A DNA stretch of 64,000 nucleotides from Picochlorum sp. 'celeri' (Eukaryota; Chlorophyta; Trebouxiophyceae): contig JAACMV010000011.1 in assembly GCA_010909725.1 (NCBI GenBank), forward strand, positions 124,001 through 188,000, given 5' to 3'. The stretch's first letter is position 1. Every line of letters starts with the position of its first letter. Below the pieces are notes generated by a model. That model ran no database searches, had not been told where the DNA came from, and saw only the letters and a program-made list of their open reading frames with translations. Below are positions 52,996 to 61,661 of this stretch, one piece after another. The position numbers were made by a program, and so were the translations under genes.

Positions 52996-53261
52996 GTACC
53001 GGGTGACTCTCTCATCGATGATATTATCGATGCATGATGCATCACCATATGGTGGCGCCCTGCCACGTGGCACACGGACGGTGTGTCAGAATGCAACCCC
53101 TTGTTGAAATATTATATGGTAGGCGTACTGCATTTTATTACAATACATATAATTTATGTTATTTGTCAAATTCATGGTCGATAGCAGAGTTGAATTGGAG
53201 GGCGTTGGTGCTCAACAAATCCTTGGCAACTTTACTTGGGATTAGTACACAATTATTCACC
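52996..53261. promoter_or_regulatory. short spacer packed with palindromes, including a G-box
   Basis: CATCGATGATATTATCGATG (53013-53032, one mispair), GATGCATGATGCATC (53029-53043, interrupted), CACCATATGGTG (53043-53054, perfect) and TGCCACGTGGCA (53061-53072, perfect, with a G-box CACGTG core) are contiguous. They lie 190-250 bp before the Nudix-eIF2B start and just after the NIT1 stop. Binding by bHLH or bZIP factors is inference. Confidence 0.55.
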
Positions 53262-54764
53262 ATGGCGTCGTCGAATGCTCATGTACTGCGATATTCACGG
53301 AGACATGTAGTAACTGCGTTTATTCGGGGGTTGCATTCGACCTATCTTCTGGTTCAGCGAAGTGATGCTGTGGGTTCCTATACAGGTTTTTGGGGAGGTG
53401 TCTCTGGTGGGATGGAACATACCGACAGAGGAGACACGTTGGGTCGAGCGTATTTGGAGATTGAGGAAGAAGTAGGGTATACTAAGAATGAGCTTGCGTT
53501 TGTACGTCATGGGAGGCCGTTGTTGGTAGATGATGGGCCTTCTAGGCACTTTTGGGTGCAGCCATTTTTGTTTGATTTGCATTCGGCGAGAGAGCCTCGG
53601 TTGAATTGGGAGAATGTTCAGGCTCGATTTTATACGAGGGATGAGATGAAGACGCTTCAGACAGTGCCACTGTTGGTGGAAACGCTTGATAGGGTCGCAG
53701 TTACAGAGGATACTCTGGTGGAGCAGGCGTGTCAAGTTTTGCAGGATGATAGGGACCATGGAGCCGCCGAGTTGTGTTTGATAGCTCTCGAAGAGCTGCG
53801 CAAGATTATATCTCAAGATAGTGTGGAAGAGTTTGTTGGAGTTGAGGCGTATATGTCCTATGTGCGGAATGCTGCGTGGCATCTTGCATCAACTCGAGAG
53901 AACATGGCACCAATTGCAAATGGGCTTGCATTGGCTCTCGCTGATGCTGTTCCGAAAGTTTTGAAGAATGGCGTTTCATTATTACATGATATTGAGAGCG
54001 CCAAAACTGTTGTACTAGAGAGTATTGAAGAACAAGAGCGTGCTTTGAGGACAAGGAATGATGCATTGATTAAACAGTCATGTAGGGTGATTGAATCGCT
54101 TGCCACACGTCATGGCGGAACATCAAAAATATCCATCATGACATTATCACTGTCATCGACAGTGACTCGTGTGATTCAAAGTTTAATAGATGGTGGTATC
54201 GCGGTCGATATTACGGTGTGTGAGTCAAGGCCATTGTGTGAGGGCGTTGTGGCAGCAAAGCAGTTTCATGCCATGGGAGCAGAGACTGTCACACTCATCA
54301 CCGATGCGCAACTTGCCTCGTATATAGAGCAAAGTGATATAGCGTTATGCGGCGCAGATTCACTCACGGCACGAGGATTTGTGAACAAGGTTGGAACACA
54401 AACCATGGCTTTGCATGCAAGGCAAGCCAAAACAAAAATGATTGTTCTGTCAGACCTCATGAAAGCTTCTCCTGGGCCTGTATTTGATGTTGTGTCTGGA
54501 AAAGAGACAAATGAATTTCAATCCGAAGAGAAGGGTCCCGAGGAGGTGTCTGACGTATGGATGACCATGGGCCTACTTGACAAGGAGGATGTGTCCATTC
54601 ACGGTCCAGGAAAGTCTCTGAATGTCTGCAACAGCTATTTTGAGGAAACCCCGTACGAGTTCGCGGATGTGATCATTTCACATCAAGGTATACTGAGATC
54701 AAAAAATATTCAAGAGTATATACAAGATTTGGAAGGGGTATATTTGTCTGCTTTTGTGTGGTAG
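53262..54764 (+). CDS. Nudix hydrolase fused to an eIF2B-alpha/RBP-isomerase-like domain
   Basis: 500 residues from an ATG in an excellent context (CACCATGGCG). An upstream extension of the frame has no ATG with family support. Residues about 10-150 form a Nudix domain: SGGMEHTDRGDTLGRAYLEI with EEEVGYT, a box with an insertion and Leu in place of the usual Arg before the Glu helix. Residues about 200-500 resemble eIF2B-alpha/beta/delta and the related ribose-1,5-bisphosphate and methylthioribose-1-phosphate isomerases: TVCESRPLCEGVVAAKQFHA, then LITDAQLASYIEQSDIALCG and GADSL. Both halves are in one uninterrupted ORF. A role in nucleotide or sugar-phosphate recycling is inference. Confidence 0.82.
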   Translation: MASSNAHVLRYSRRHVVTAFIRGLHSTYLLVQRSDAVGSYTGFWGGVSGGMEHTDRGDTLGRAYLEIEEEVGYTKNELAFVRHGRPLLVDDGPSRHFWVQPFLFDLHSAREPRLNWENVQARFYTRDEMKTLQTVPLLVETLDRVAVTEDTLVEQACQVLQDDRDHGAAELCLIALEELRKIISQDSVEEFVGVEAYMSYVRNAAWHLASTRENMAPIANGLALALADAVPKVLKNGVSLLHDIESAKTVVLESIEEQERALRTRNDALIKQSCRVIESLATRHGGTSKISIMTLSLSSTVTRVIQSLIDGGIAVDITVCESRPLCEGVVAAKQFHAMGAETVTLITDAQLASYIEQSDIALCGADSLTARGFVNKVGTQTMALHARQAKTKMIVLSDLMKASPGPVFDVVSGKETNEFQSEEKGPEEVSDVWMTMGLLDKEDVSIHGPGKSLNVCNSYFEETPYEFADVIISHQGILRSKNIQEYIQDLEGVYLSAFVW

Positions 54765-54962
54765 TCTGCCACACAGCATGTGTGTCATGTCCCATGCAGG
54801 GTGGCCTCGTTCTTGGAGGGTGAGACGCATCTGGGTGTCCCAGATCGGAACGCGGCGGACGCATTGGTGACTCTACAATACAATGTCACGGTTGCATTGC
54901 ATTTTGATACATATTTTTACATATTTGAAAGTTGTCAAGAGGATTTTGCAGCGTGCATTGAG

Positions 54963-56981
54963 ATGCGTTCCCTTGCTCTGGCCTTTTGCCTGTTGGTTGG
55001 ACTCTGTGCGGCCACGGGTCTTGGTGGCAACGGAAGAGGGGTATTGCAGGACCAGTCTGAATACTTTGTTGAGATTCGTGATGGTCAATTTGTTGTTGGA
55101 TGCGAGAATTTTAAGACTGCAGGCTGGAATCAGTGGGAAGTGGTTGAGGCAGCAGCCGGAGCTCCCTCTCTTTCAGGTGCTTCGATTCCCGAGGGTATGA
55201 CTGGCCCAGAGCTCGTGCGAAAACTAATGGAACGTGGTCAGGAAATCGGATTTAATTCTATGAGGACGTGGGTGACCCCTGTGAATCCTCAGTATGCCCT
55301 TCAGACAGCTCCTGGTGAGTATTCCGAGGCAGCCTTCCGGGGGCTTGACTATGTCATTGATCAGGCCAGAAAGAACAACATTCGCCTGATTCTGGCATTC
55401 ACATCCAATTGGACCCCAACAGGAGGAATTCCAGAATATTTGGCTTGGGCAGGATCAAGCAATCAGGAGGATTTCTATACAGATCCAGAGATTAAACAAA
55501 TGTACAAGGACTTTGTCAAGACAATTCTGACTCGAGAGAACACCATCAATGGGCGGGTGTATTCGGAGGACCCAACCATTATGGCTTGGAATTTGTTGAA
55601 TGAACCTCGCTGCGTTGGATGTCCAGCAGGCACTGTTGCCGCATGGTACGAAGAAATGGCCGAATATGTCAAGTCGATTGATCCAAACCATCTCGTCACA
55701 ACGGGAGAGGAAGGATTCTATGCTGATGGAGCCAACCCTGGTAACCCAGGTTCTGAGTTTGGCCCTTGGGCTGCCAAAGAAGGTCAAGACTTTTTGGCAG
55801 ATCATTCCAGCCCAGCTATTGACTTTAGCACAATTCACTCCTGGCCAGATAATTGGCAGGCTGTTGACCAAGAATTCCAAGGCAGATTCCTTCAGACACG
55901 AGCTGACGACTCTATGAATGTCTTGCAAAAGCCTCTGTTACTGGAAGAGTGGGGCAAATGGGTAAACATCAGTGCCAAGGCAACACAAGAGCAGCGCTAT
56001 CAATTTATGTCTCAAATGTTTGAGGAAATCGAGAGGGTCATGTCTGAGCCAAACTCTCCTCTCCAAGGTTCCTTGTTCTGGCAATGGTATCTGGATGGAC
56101 AGACTGCTGCTCCAACTGAAGGTGGAGGCGGAGGATTGTTTGGTATCTACGAATCCGACCCATCTTTTGATCTGATCAAGGAAAACGTTGCATTCATTCA
56201 AAATCTCAATGCACAGCCAATCCAGGGATGTGACATCACCCAGGCAAAGAAGGCATCTGTTCCTCCAGTCGTTGCATGCCCCAATCCAGCCTTTGAGGGT
56301 GTCAACTGTGATATACCAGTGAATGAATGTTTGAGGGGGCTTGATAATTGCGGAGAAAATGCATCCTGCCTCGACACCGAGGATGGCTTTACCTGCGAAT
56401 GTTACTATGGTTATTCTGGTGATGGAATCACCTGCGAACCTGACGAGGCAACACTGGAAGAAATTCAGTCACTCTATGTCAAAACTCCACAGGCCACATC
56501 ATGCCAAGAGGCCATTCCTGTCGACTATCCAGAAGCTGGTCCAGGATACCTGTACGATCCAATGAACTCGTATGAATACTTTGTGGATCTCTATGGGGGT
56601 CATTTGGGATCCAGACAAAATGTCACCTTGCTTGACTGCATGATTGCATGCCAAATTGAGGAAACATGCGAGAGTTTTGTGTTCAATGAAGTTCAGAAGA
56701 AATGTCTCCTTGGTAGAGGACAGTGTCCAAACTACTTGTGCCCATCTGAGAAGGAATTCTGTCTGTCAAAGAATGACAGAGGAGGCAGCTTCAAGATTGA
56801 CTGCGGATACTGGGTAACATATTATAGACTCGATGCTGACATTGCTCGAAGCTGTGCTGCTTTTGAACCAGCGGAAGATCAGCCTCTCATTAAAGGAGCA
56901 TCGGCTCCATTCGATGAATGGCAAGCAGCCAACGGAAAGCCATTACGAACAACAGACCCAGCACTACGAGAGACCTTGTAA
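54963..56981 (+). CDS. secreted GH5 endo-beta-mannanase with EGF and PAN modules
   Basis: 672 residues, single exon. A signal peptide (LALAFCLLVGLCAATG) is followed by a GH5 barrel resembling plant and fungal mannan endo-1,4-beta-mannosidase: FNSMRTWVTP, IMAWNLLNEPRC with the acid/base Glu, TTGEEGFYADG and LLLEEWGKW with the nucleophile Glu. Residues about 440-490 form an EGF-like module with a calcium-binding pattern (VNECLRGLDNCGENASCLD). The C-terminal 170 residues, with paired cysteines in DCMIACQIEETCESFVFNEV, fit a PAN/apple module. Such a modular secreted mannanase suggests wall remodelling or digestion of external mannan. No anchor is seen. Confidence 0.85.
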   Translation: MRSLALAFCLLVGLCAATGLGGNGRGVLQDQSEYFVEIRDGQFVVGCENFKTAGWNQWEVVEAAAGAPSLSGASIPEGMTGPELVRKLMERGQEIGFNSMRTWVTPVNPQYALQTAPGEYSEAAFRGLDYVIDQARKNNIRLILAFTSNWTPTGGIPEYLAWAGSSNQEDFYTDPEIKQMYKDFVKTILTRENTINGRVYSEDPTIMAWNLLNEPRCVGCPAGTVAAWYEEMAEYVKSIDPNHLVTTGEEGFYADGANPGNPGSEFGPWAAKEGQDFLADHSSPAIDFSTIHSWPDNWQAVDQEFQGRFLQTRADDSMNVLQKPLLLEEWGKWVNISAKATQEQRYQFMSQMFEEIERVMSEPNSPLQGSLFWQWYLDGQTAAPTEGGGGGLFGIYESDPSFDLIKENVAFIQNLNAQPIQGCDITQAKKASVPPVVACPNPAFEGVNCDIPVNECLRGLDNCGENASCLDTEDGFTCECYYGYSGDGITCEPDEATLEEIQSLYVKTPQATSCQEAIPVDYPEAGPGYLYDPMNSYEYFVDLYGGHLGSRQNVTLLDCMIACQIEETCESFVFNEVQKKCLLGRGQCPNYLCPSEKEFCLSKNDRGGSFKIDCGYWVTYYRLDADIARSCAAFEPAEDQPLIKGASAPFDEWQAANGKPLRTTDPALRETL

Positions 56982-57081
56982 TACATCATGATCAAGAGAA
57001 CATACAAATGAAGCGTGTCATTATTATTACATGTAATCAAGCGGAACAGTATCGTCATTGAAAAGAAGATTAGGCAAAATA

Positions 57082-58173
57082 CTATTGATTGTTCACGGTC
57101 ACACAGTAATCCAAAGAATTCCCTTGCAGACGGCTTGCTGCACTGCACTCTTCAAACCCACCCATCGTCACAACAACATGACACAACGACTCCAGCCATA
57201 CTTTGGATACTTTCTGATTGAGTCGCAAAGACGTCTTGTTCAACACTGCATCGGCACTCACCAGCCGCTTGGACGATGCCAACTGTGGAAACTCAAACAC
57301 CAGTCTATCAAACAGCATTGCCTCAACATCCTTGTCCTCAACCATCAACAGAACACGGAGCCCATCTTTATCTTTCTCTCCTCGTTGAACATTTTTAAAC
57401 TGATACATCACTGAATCCACAATATCATCAGGGCGCTTCCCATACTGTGCAGCAACATCAATACCGACCCAGTACCCCCATGACGCATCCCAATCATTCT
57501 CCTTTTGGAACCCATCCAACGCACGTTCAATCGAATCAGAAGGCTTCAATTTCTCATAATATGTCCATGGAGTATCCTTGTTCTTTGAAGACTCGGCCGG
57601 CATATCAGACAAGGATACCAAACTGCTCACACACAAGTGCTCTTCAGTCTTTTGTCCCTCACGGTGCACCCACGACACAAACTCCTCCCAATCATCACCA
57701 CTCCGCACATCTTGAACATAACATTTCGCTCGTCGTCGAGACCGAGTCTGTCCAGGAAAGCAACCAGGTGTCACATCAGAAGCCTGAAATGCATCATCCC
57801 AAGAATCATCCGGGACACTGTCAAATTGATCCTGTCCACTCCATACCACCACCAGAGACGCATCCAGCCGAGCAGCAGCATTTTGAGCCATCGCAAGAGT
57901 CGTAAATTGCTGCGACACATCCCCATGAGGCTGCACATAAAGCCTTTGTCGTCGATCGTGAGAACCCCTTCTCCAGGTGTTTCTGCAGTACTCTGCCTCA
58001 TCCTCAGATTGAGCATCCCCCATCCACAGAGGCATTCGAATATCACTGATAAAAGATACCACAGCACTTCCAATATACAACAGAAACAGAACAACCCCAA
58101 TGATTGATGCAATCGACAATGGCGGAAGCCACGGCCTTGCCGTCAACTGTTGAATAGAACTGTGTTGACTCAT
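57082..58173 (-). CDS. type II membrane protein, possibly a Golgi glycosyltransferase
   Basis: 363 residues from the ATG at 58173; the frame is open further upstream but only with non-ATG codons. A short cytosolic tail is followed by one membrane segment (LSIASIIGVVLFLLYIGSAV) and a large lumenal domain. The lumenal start YVQPHGDVSQQFTTLAMAQN, then AAARLDASLVVVWSG, has the pattern seen in fucosyltransferase-like and NodZ-like enzymes (GxxxNQxxxLxxAxxxAxxL...VWxxD). Catalytic residues cannot be identified with confidence, so this is tentative. It is convergent with the mannanase gene and divergent from the coiled-coil gene at 58569. Confidence 0.6.
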   Translation of the reverse strand: MSQHSSIQQLTARPWLPPLSIASIIGVVLFLLYIGSAVVSFISDIRMPLWMGDAQSEDEAEYCRNTWRRGSHDRRQRLYVQPHGDVSQQFTTLAMAQNAAARLDASLVVVWSGQDQFDSVPDDSWDDAFQASDVTPGCFPGQTRSRRRAKCYVQDVRSGDDWEEFVSWVHREGQKTEEHLCVSSLVSLSDMPAESSKNKDTPWTYYEKLKPSDSIERALDGFQKENDWDASWGYWVGIDVAAQYGKRPDDIVDSVMYQFKNVQRGEKDKDGLRVLLMVEDKDVEAMLFDRLVFEFPQLASSKRLVSADAVLNKTSLRLNQKVSKVWLESLCHVVVTMGGFEECSAASRLQGNSLDYCVTVNNQ

Positions 58174-58568
58174 ACGCAGCACGTCCAATCAATCACAACA
58201 GCAATGCACACGTATATTGATTTTCCCGAGTATCCCTCAGGTATCCTGAATTCATTACACGTCGTCCATGATGGAATCCATCGCATTAGAATCTCCAGCA
58301 CAGCAGCAGGGCATCGGCTCGTCCTATGTGGGTCAGTGTCGTTGTGCGTCCGACACTGACCTGTCGGTCTGAAGGCGCCCTGGCTCCATAATAATACATG
58401 CCTTCCTACCTTGAATAGGTAATAAAAAACGCATGAGTGCCATGTAGTACAGTATTATTGTTACACAACACTTTACTAGGTACACAGTTCTTCATCCATT
58501 CATAGAGCAGTCGTATATATATATATATATCCGCGGAGTACTCGCATTGGCATTTGGAACAAATCGGG
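58174..58568. other. divergent spacer with hairpin
   Basis: 395 bases without a gene, containing the 31-bp inverted repeat described separately and an (AT)n run at 58517-58530. Confidence 0.5.
58331..58361. repeat. perfect inverted repeat, 11-bp arms with 9-bp spacer
   Basis: GGTCAGTGTCG at 58331-58341 and its exact reverse complement CGACACTGACC at 58351-58361 are separated by nine bases. It lies in the divergent spacer between the type II membrane protein and the coiled-coil gene. Arm and spacer lengths equal those of the inverted repeat at 11862-11892. Confidence 0.85.
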
Positions 58569-59954
58569 ATGATTGATCTGACGCTCTGGAGTGTTGCTAT
58601 TTCTGCTGCTATTCTTCTCTATAAGCTTTTAGAATCTAATAGGTGCGGTATTTATGGGCAATGTGTGTATATCTCATCAGAGCATGGGCATGGCGTCTCA
58701 ACCAACTTTTTCTGATGGGGTGTGCGTTGCAGAGAAAACTCGACTCTTCGGTCAAAACATCAGGAATATGAGGAGGAAAATGGGAAATTGAGGACTAAAA
58801 TTCAACAATGCGATTCTCGTATGAAGAGTTTGGATACTGGGGCGAAGAAATTTCAGTCTGCTTTGGACGACCTCAGCCGTCACAAGAAGGAGAGCGAGAA
58901 GGAGGTGCATGATCTCAAGATGAGTATGGCGGCGCTGGAAGGGACGTTATCGGCGACGAAGAAGGAGAGGGATCAGTCTCGATTGGATGCGAAGCGGGCG
59001 CTTGCGAGTGTGGAGTCTTCTGAAAAGGAACTGAAGCAGTTGCGGGAGGCCACGTCTGTTGCAGAGTCTGATAGGGATCAGGCGTATCAGAAGATGGAGG
59101 CAGCTGTGGAGGCTCAGCATGCTGCAGAGAAGGCTATTGCAAAGGCTGAGAAGGAGAGGGATGAGCTTTTGGGGTTGGGGGCGGAGAATGACAAGCTTGC
59201 TGTTGAGCTCCGGCAGGCACATGATGCACAGACCAAGGCAGAGTCGGATCGATGCAATGCGCAGCAAGAATGCGCTGATCTGAGGAAGAAGTTGGCTTCT
59301 ATGGAATCTGATTGCGATGCGTTGCGAGCATCTCTTGCAAAAGAGGCAGAGTCTGATAAGGCTGCTCTTGCTGCTGCAGAGGAGAAGGCTGCCAAGGCTG
59401 TTGCCGAGGTCGAGACTGCAAAAGATACTATTAAGAAATTAGAGTCTGAGGTTCAGACTCGAGGCGAAGAGGTGGAGAAACTTGCTGAAAAGGTGGGTGA
59501 ACTGGAGGCCCTGAATGCACGTCTGCAGGAGCAATTGACATCATCAGAGGATGCCGCAGCGCAAGCGTCTGCTGAGAAGTCATCTCGCGTTCAGATGCTT
59601 GAACAACATGTGGCAGAGAAGGAGTCGGAGATTCAATCTCTGAAACAGGCACAGGAGGCCCTTGCCAAGGAGATGGAAGACTCGACACAGGAACTGCATG
59701 CCACCTGCGACTCCCAGAAGAACACCATTGCAGACCTTGAAAAGCAATTAGTCGACAAGGAGTGCCAGGTGGATGTTGAGCGTGAAAAGGCCATGGATTT
59801 GGAAGCGCGTGTCAGCAATCTCACGCAACAGGTGGATGACCTCACCTCCTCAGTCAAGCACCTGGAGGAAGCCAAGTCGACCCTGCAAGAGGGTAACAAA
59901 CGATTCTTGGAACAGATTCAGACCCTCAGAAAACAGCAACAGGCAGCGGCATAG
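58569..59954 (+). CDS. N-terminally anchored coiled-coil protein
   Basis: Exons are 58569-58642 and 58733-59954 (90-bp GTGCGG...GTTGCAG intron, phase 2), giving 431 residues. The first exon encodes only a membrane anchor (TLWSVAISAAILLYKLLESN). The remaining 400 residues are continuous Ala/Glu/Lys/Ser-rich heptad coiled coil with no other domain. The mirror arrangement (anchor at the N-terminus) distinguishes it from the tail-anchored protein at 12012. Plausible roles are tethering at the ER, Golgi or plastid envelope. No family name can be assigned because coiled-coil matches are compositional. Confidence 0.78.
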
Positions 59955-60298
59955 TATCTATATCGAGGTGCAAGATAGACTGTTCCAAGACAGTACAGAG
60001 AGATGACGGAATGCTGCTGACAAGGCAAATCGGATTCGGCCCCGATTCGTGAAAATATCTTTGAAAAATCTCCGCTGCCACCGTACACTTCTATTTACTA
60101 CAATATTTAATTTGACTTGTAATAAAGTCTACGAATAGTACTTTGAATACAAAAATAACCTGGAATACAAAGAACACGTGTATGACGACTTGGCATTGGA
60201 GCAACGTTGGAAGGCAGCCCCAGGGGGTGTGCCAGAATGGCACATCTTCTCGCGTAGCATGCCATAGGAGTACTCCATCTTTACAATATGTTAGAAAT
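59955..60298. other. intergenic, 3' processing signals only
   Basis: 344 bases. TGTAATAAAG at 60118-60127 contains both a TGTAA and an AATAAA hexamer and could end the coiled-coil mRNA. No gene is seen. Confidence 0.45.
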
Positions 60299-61609
60299 AT
60301 GGCCATAAGACCAATGGTTTTGAATAGTATGGTGATGGGCCAGGTGCCAACCGTTTCTCGGGTGGTGGTGGAGAGGCAGACCCTGGCAACGACGAGGAGA
60401 GGGTACCAGATGGCCTCAGTATCAAGGGCGCAGGACAGGATGCGGGTGTTTGCGCAACAGAAGGATGGTGTGAATAGTAGTAGTAGTAGTACAATGGCTG
60501 TCAATTCGGATGCAGAGATGGCCATGGGTGGAATGAAGAAGAAGATGGAGGAGGAGGGGAGGAGGATTGTGTTTGCTGTGGATGGGACCGTGCACTCTGA
60601 GGAAGCGTTGCGGTGGTTTGCCAGGAATATTGCGAGAAAGGGTGATGTGGTTCATCTTGTTCATGTTGTGTGCGATCCAAGGACACCGGCGACAGCTGTG
60701 GGGAGTTCTGCCGCTGCATTGCAGTGGTCTCCCATGAGGGATGAGCAGACGTTTGCAAAAGAATTCATGTCCCGTGCGGTTCATGAGGCACATGAAATGA
60801 TGGAAGAACGTTATGTCCCTTCTTTAGAGATGAATGGGATTGAATCGAAAGTAGAATGTTTGAAACTGAAGGTGCACAAGTCTGCTGGAGGTATTGCAGA
60901 GGCGTTGACAAATTCTGCGCTGAATATGGGAGCTGATTTGTTGGTGATTGCCTCGCATGGAGCAGGGGTGTACGCTGATTATGGATCTGTGGCGCGTTGG
61001 TGTAATGAGAACAGCCCTGTTCCAACGATGCTTCTTCCTCCTGCTGTGCAAACACAGGATCCAATGTCCAGTCCGATAAAGATGGGGGCCACAAATGCAG
61101 TGCTTGTTGGGGCAGCGAATGATCTTGACGGGTTGAAACGATGTTTCGAGTATTCCTTGACGGATCATACGCGGCCATCGGATGCCATCTATGTTGTGCA
61201 TCTTGTGGATGATGTTGGACTGAGTGAGGATGATCTTGTCGAGGAGAGAAAGAAATTGGTGAGCCAGGTGATGCAGTGGCAGTCTCAAAGCCCTTGCCCG
61301 CATGCAAATACATTGAATGTTGCAGTTCACCTTGTCGTGTCAAATAGCGGCTGTGATGAGCAAGAGCATGCTGCAATGTCACCGACAGAATCTGTGGATG
61401 AGCTTTCACCTGACTGGAGTCCTGCAGGGACAAACATCTGTGACATGGCTGCTCAGTTGAACGTGCGAACAGTTGTTTTATCGCATCATGGAAAGAATTT
61501 CAAGAGGGAAATGTTGTATAAACCCATCACCATTCACTGCATTCGGCAATGTACCAGCCCTCTTGTGGTGCTGGATGAACCACACGCATCCAAGAATGTT
61601 GGTTATTAA
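60299..61609 (+). CDS. tandem universal stress protein (UspA) domains, probably plastid
   Basis: 436 residues from the ATG at 60299; an upstream ATG at 60182 is possible. Residues 1-90 are Arg/Ser/Gln/Met-rich and may target the plastid. The first UspA fold starts RRIVFAVDGTVHSEEALRWF and ends MGADLLVIASHGAGVYADYG, where the usual nucleotide-binding GxxGxG is altered. The second starts NAVLVGAANDLDGLKRCFEY and includes VRTVVLSHHGKNFKREMLYK with CTSPLVVLDE at the end. UspA proteins bind ATP or other small molecules during stress. Function here is unknown. Confidence 0.75.
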   Translation: MAIRPMVLNSMVMGQVPTVSRVVVERQTLATTRRGYQMASVSRAQDRMRVFAQQKDGVNSSSSSTMAVNSDAEMAMGGMKKKMEEEGRRIVFAVDGTVHSEEALRWFARNIARKGDVVHLVHVVCDPRTPATAVGSSAAALQWSPMRDEQTFAKEFMSRAVHEAHEMMEERYVPSLEMNGIESKVECLKLKVHKSAGGIAEALTNSALNMGADLLVIASHGAGVYADYGSVARWCNENSPVPTMLLPPAVQTQDPMSSPIKMGATNAVLVGAANDLDGLKRCFEYSLTDHTRPSDAIYVVHLVDDVGLSEDDLVEERKKLVSQVMQWQSQSPCPHANTLNVAVHLVVSNSGCDEQEHAAMSPTESVDELSPDWSPAGTNICDMAAQLNVRTVVLSHHGKNFKREMLYKPITIHCIRQCTSPLVVLDEPHASKNVGY

Positions 61610-61661
61610 ATCTCAAATAGATGAAGAGCATGTAACATAATTGAATTGAATGATATCATGT

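Noticed and set aside
53034..53261. N-terminal extension of the Nudix-eIF2B ORF
   Set aside because: It crosses the palindrome-rich spacer, is low complexity and the ATG at 53262 has a strong context.
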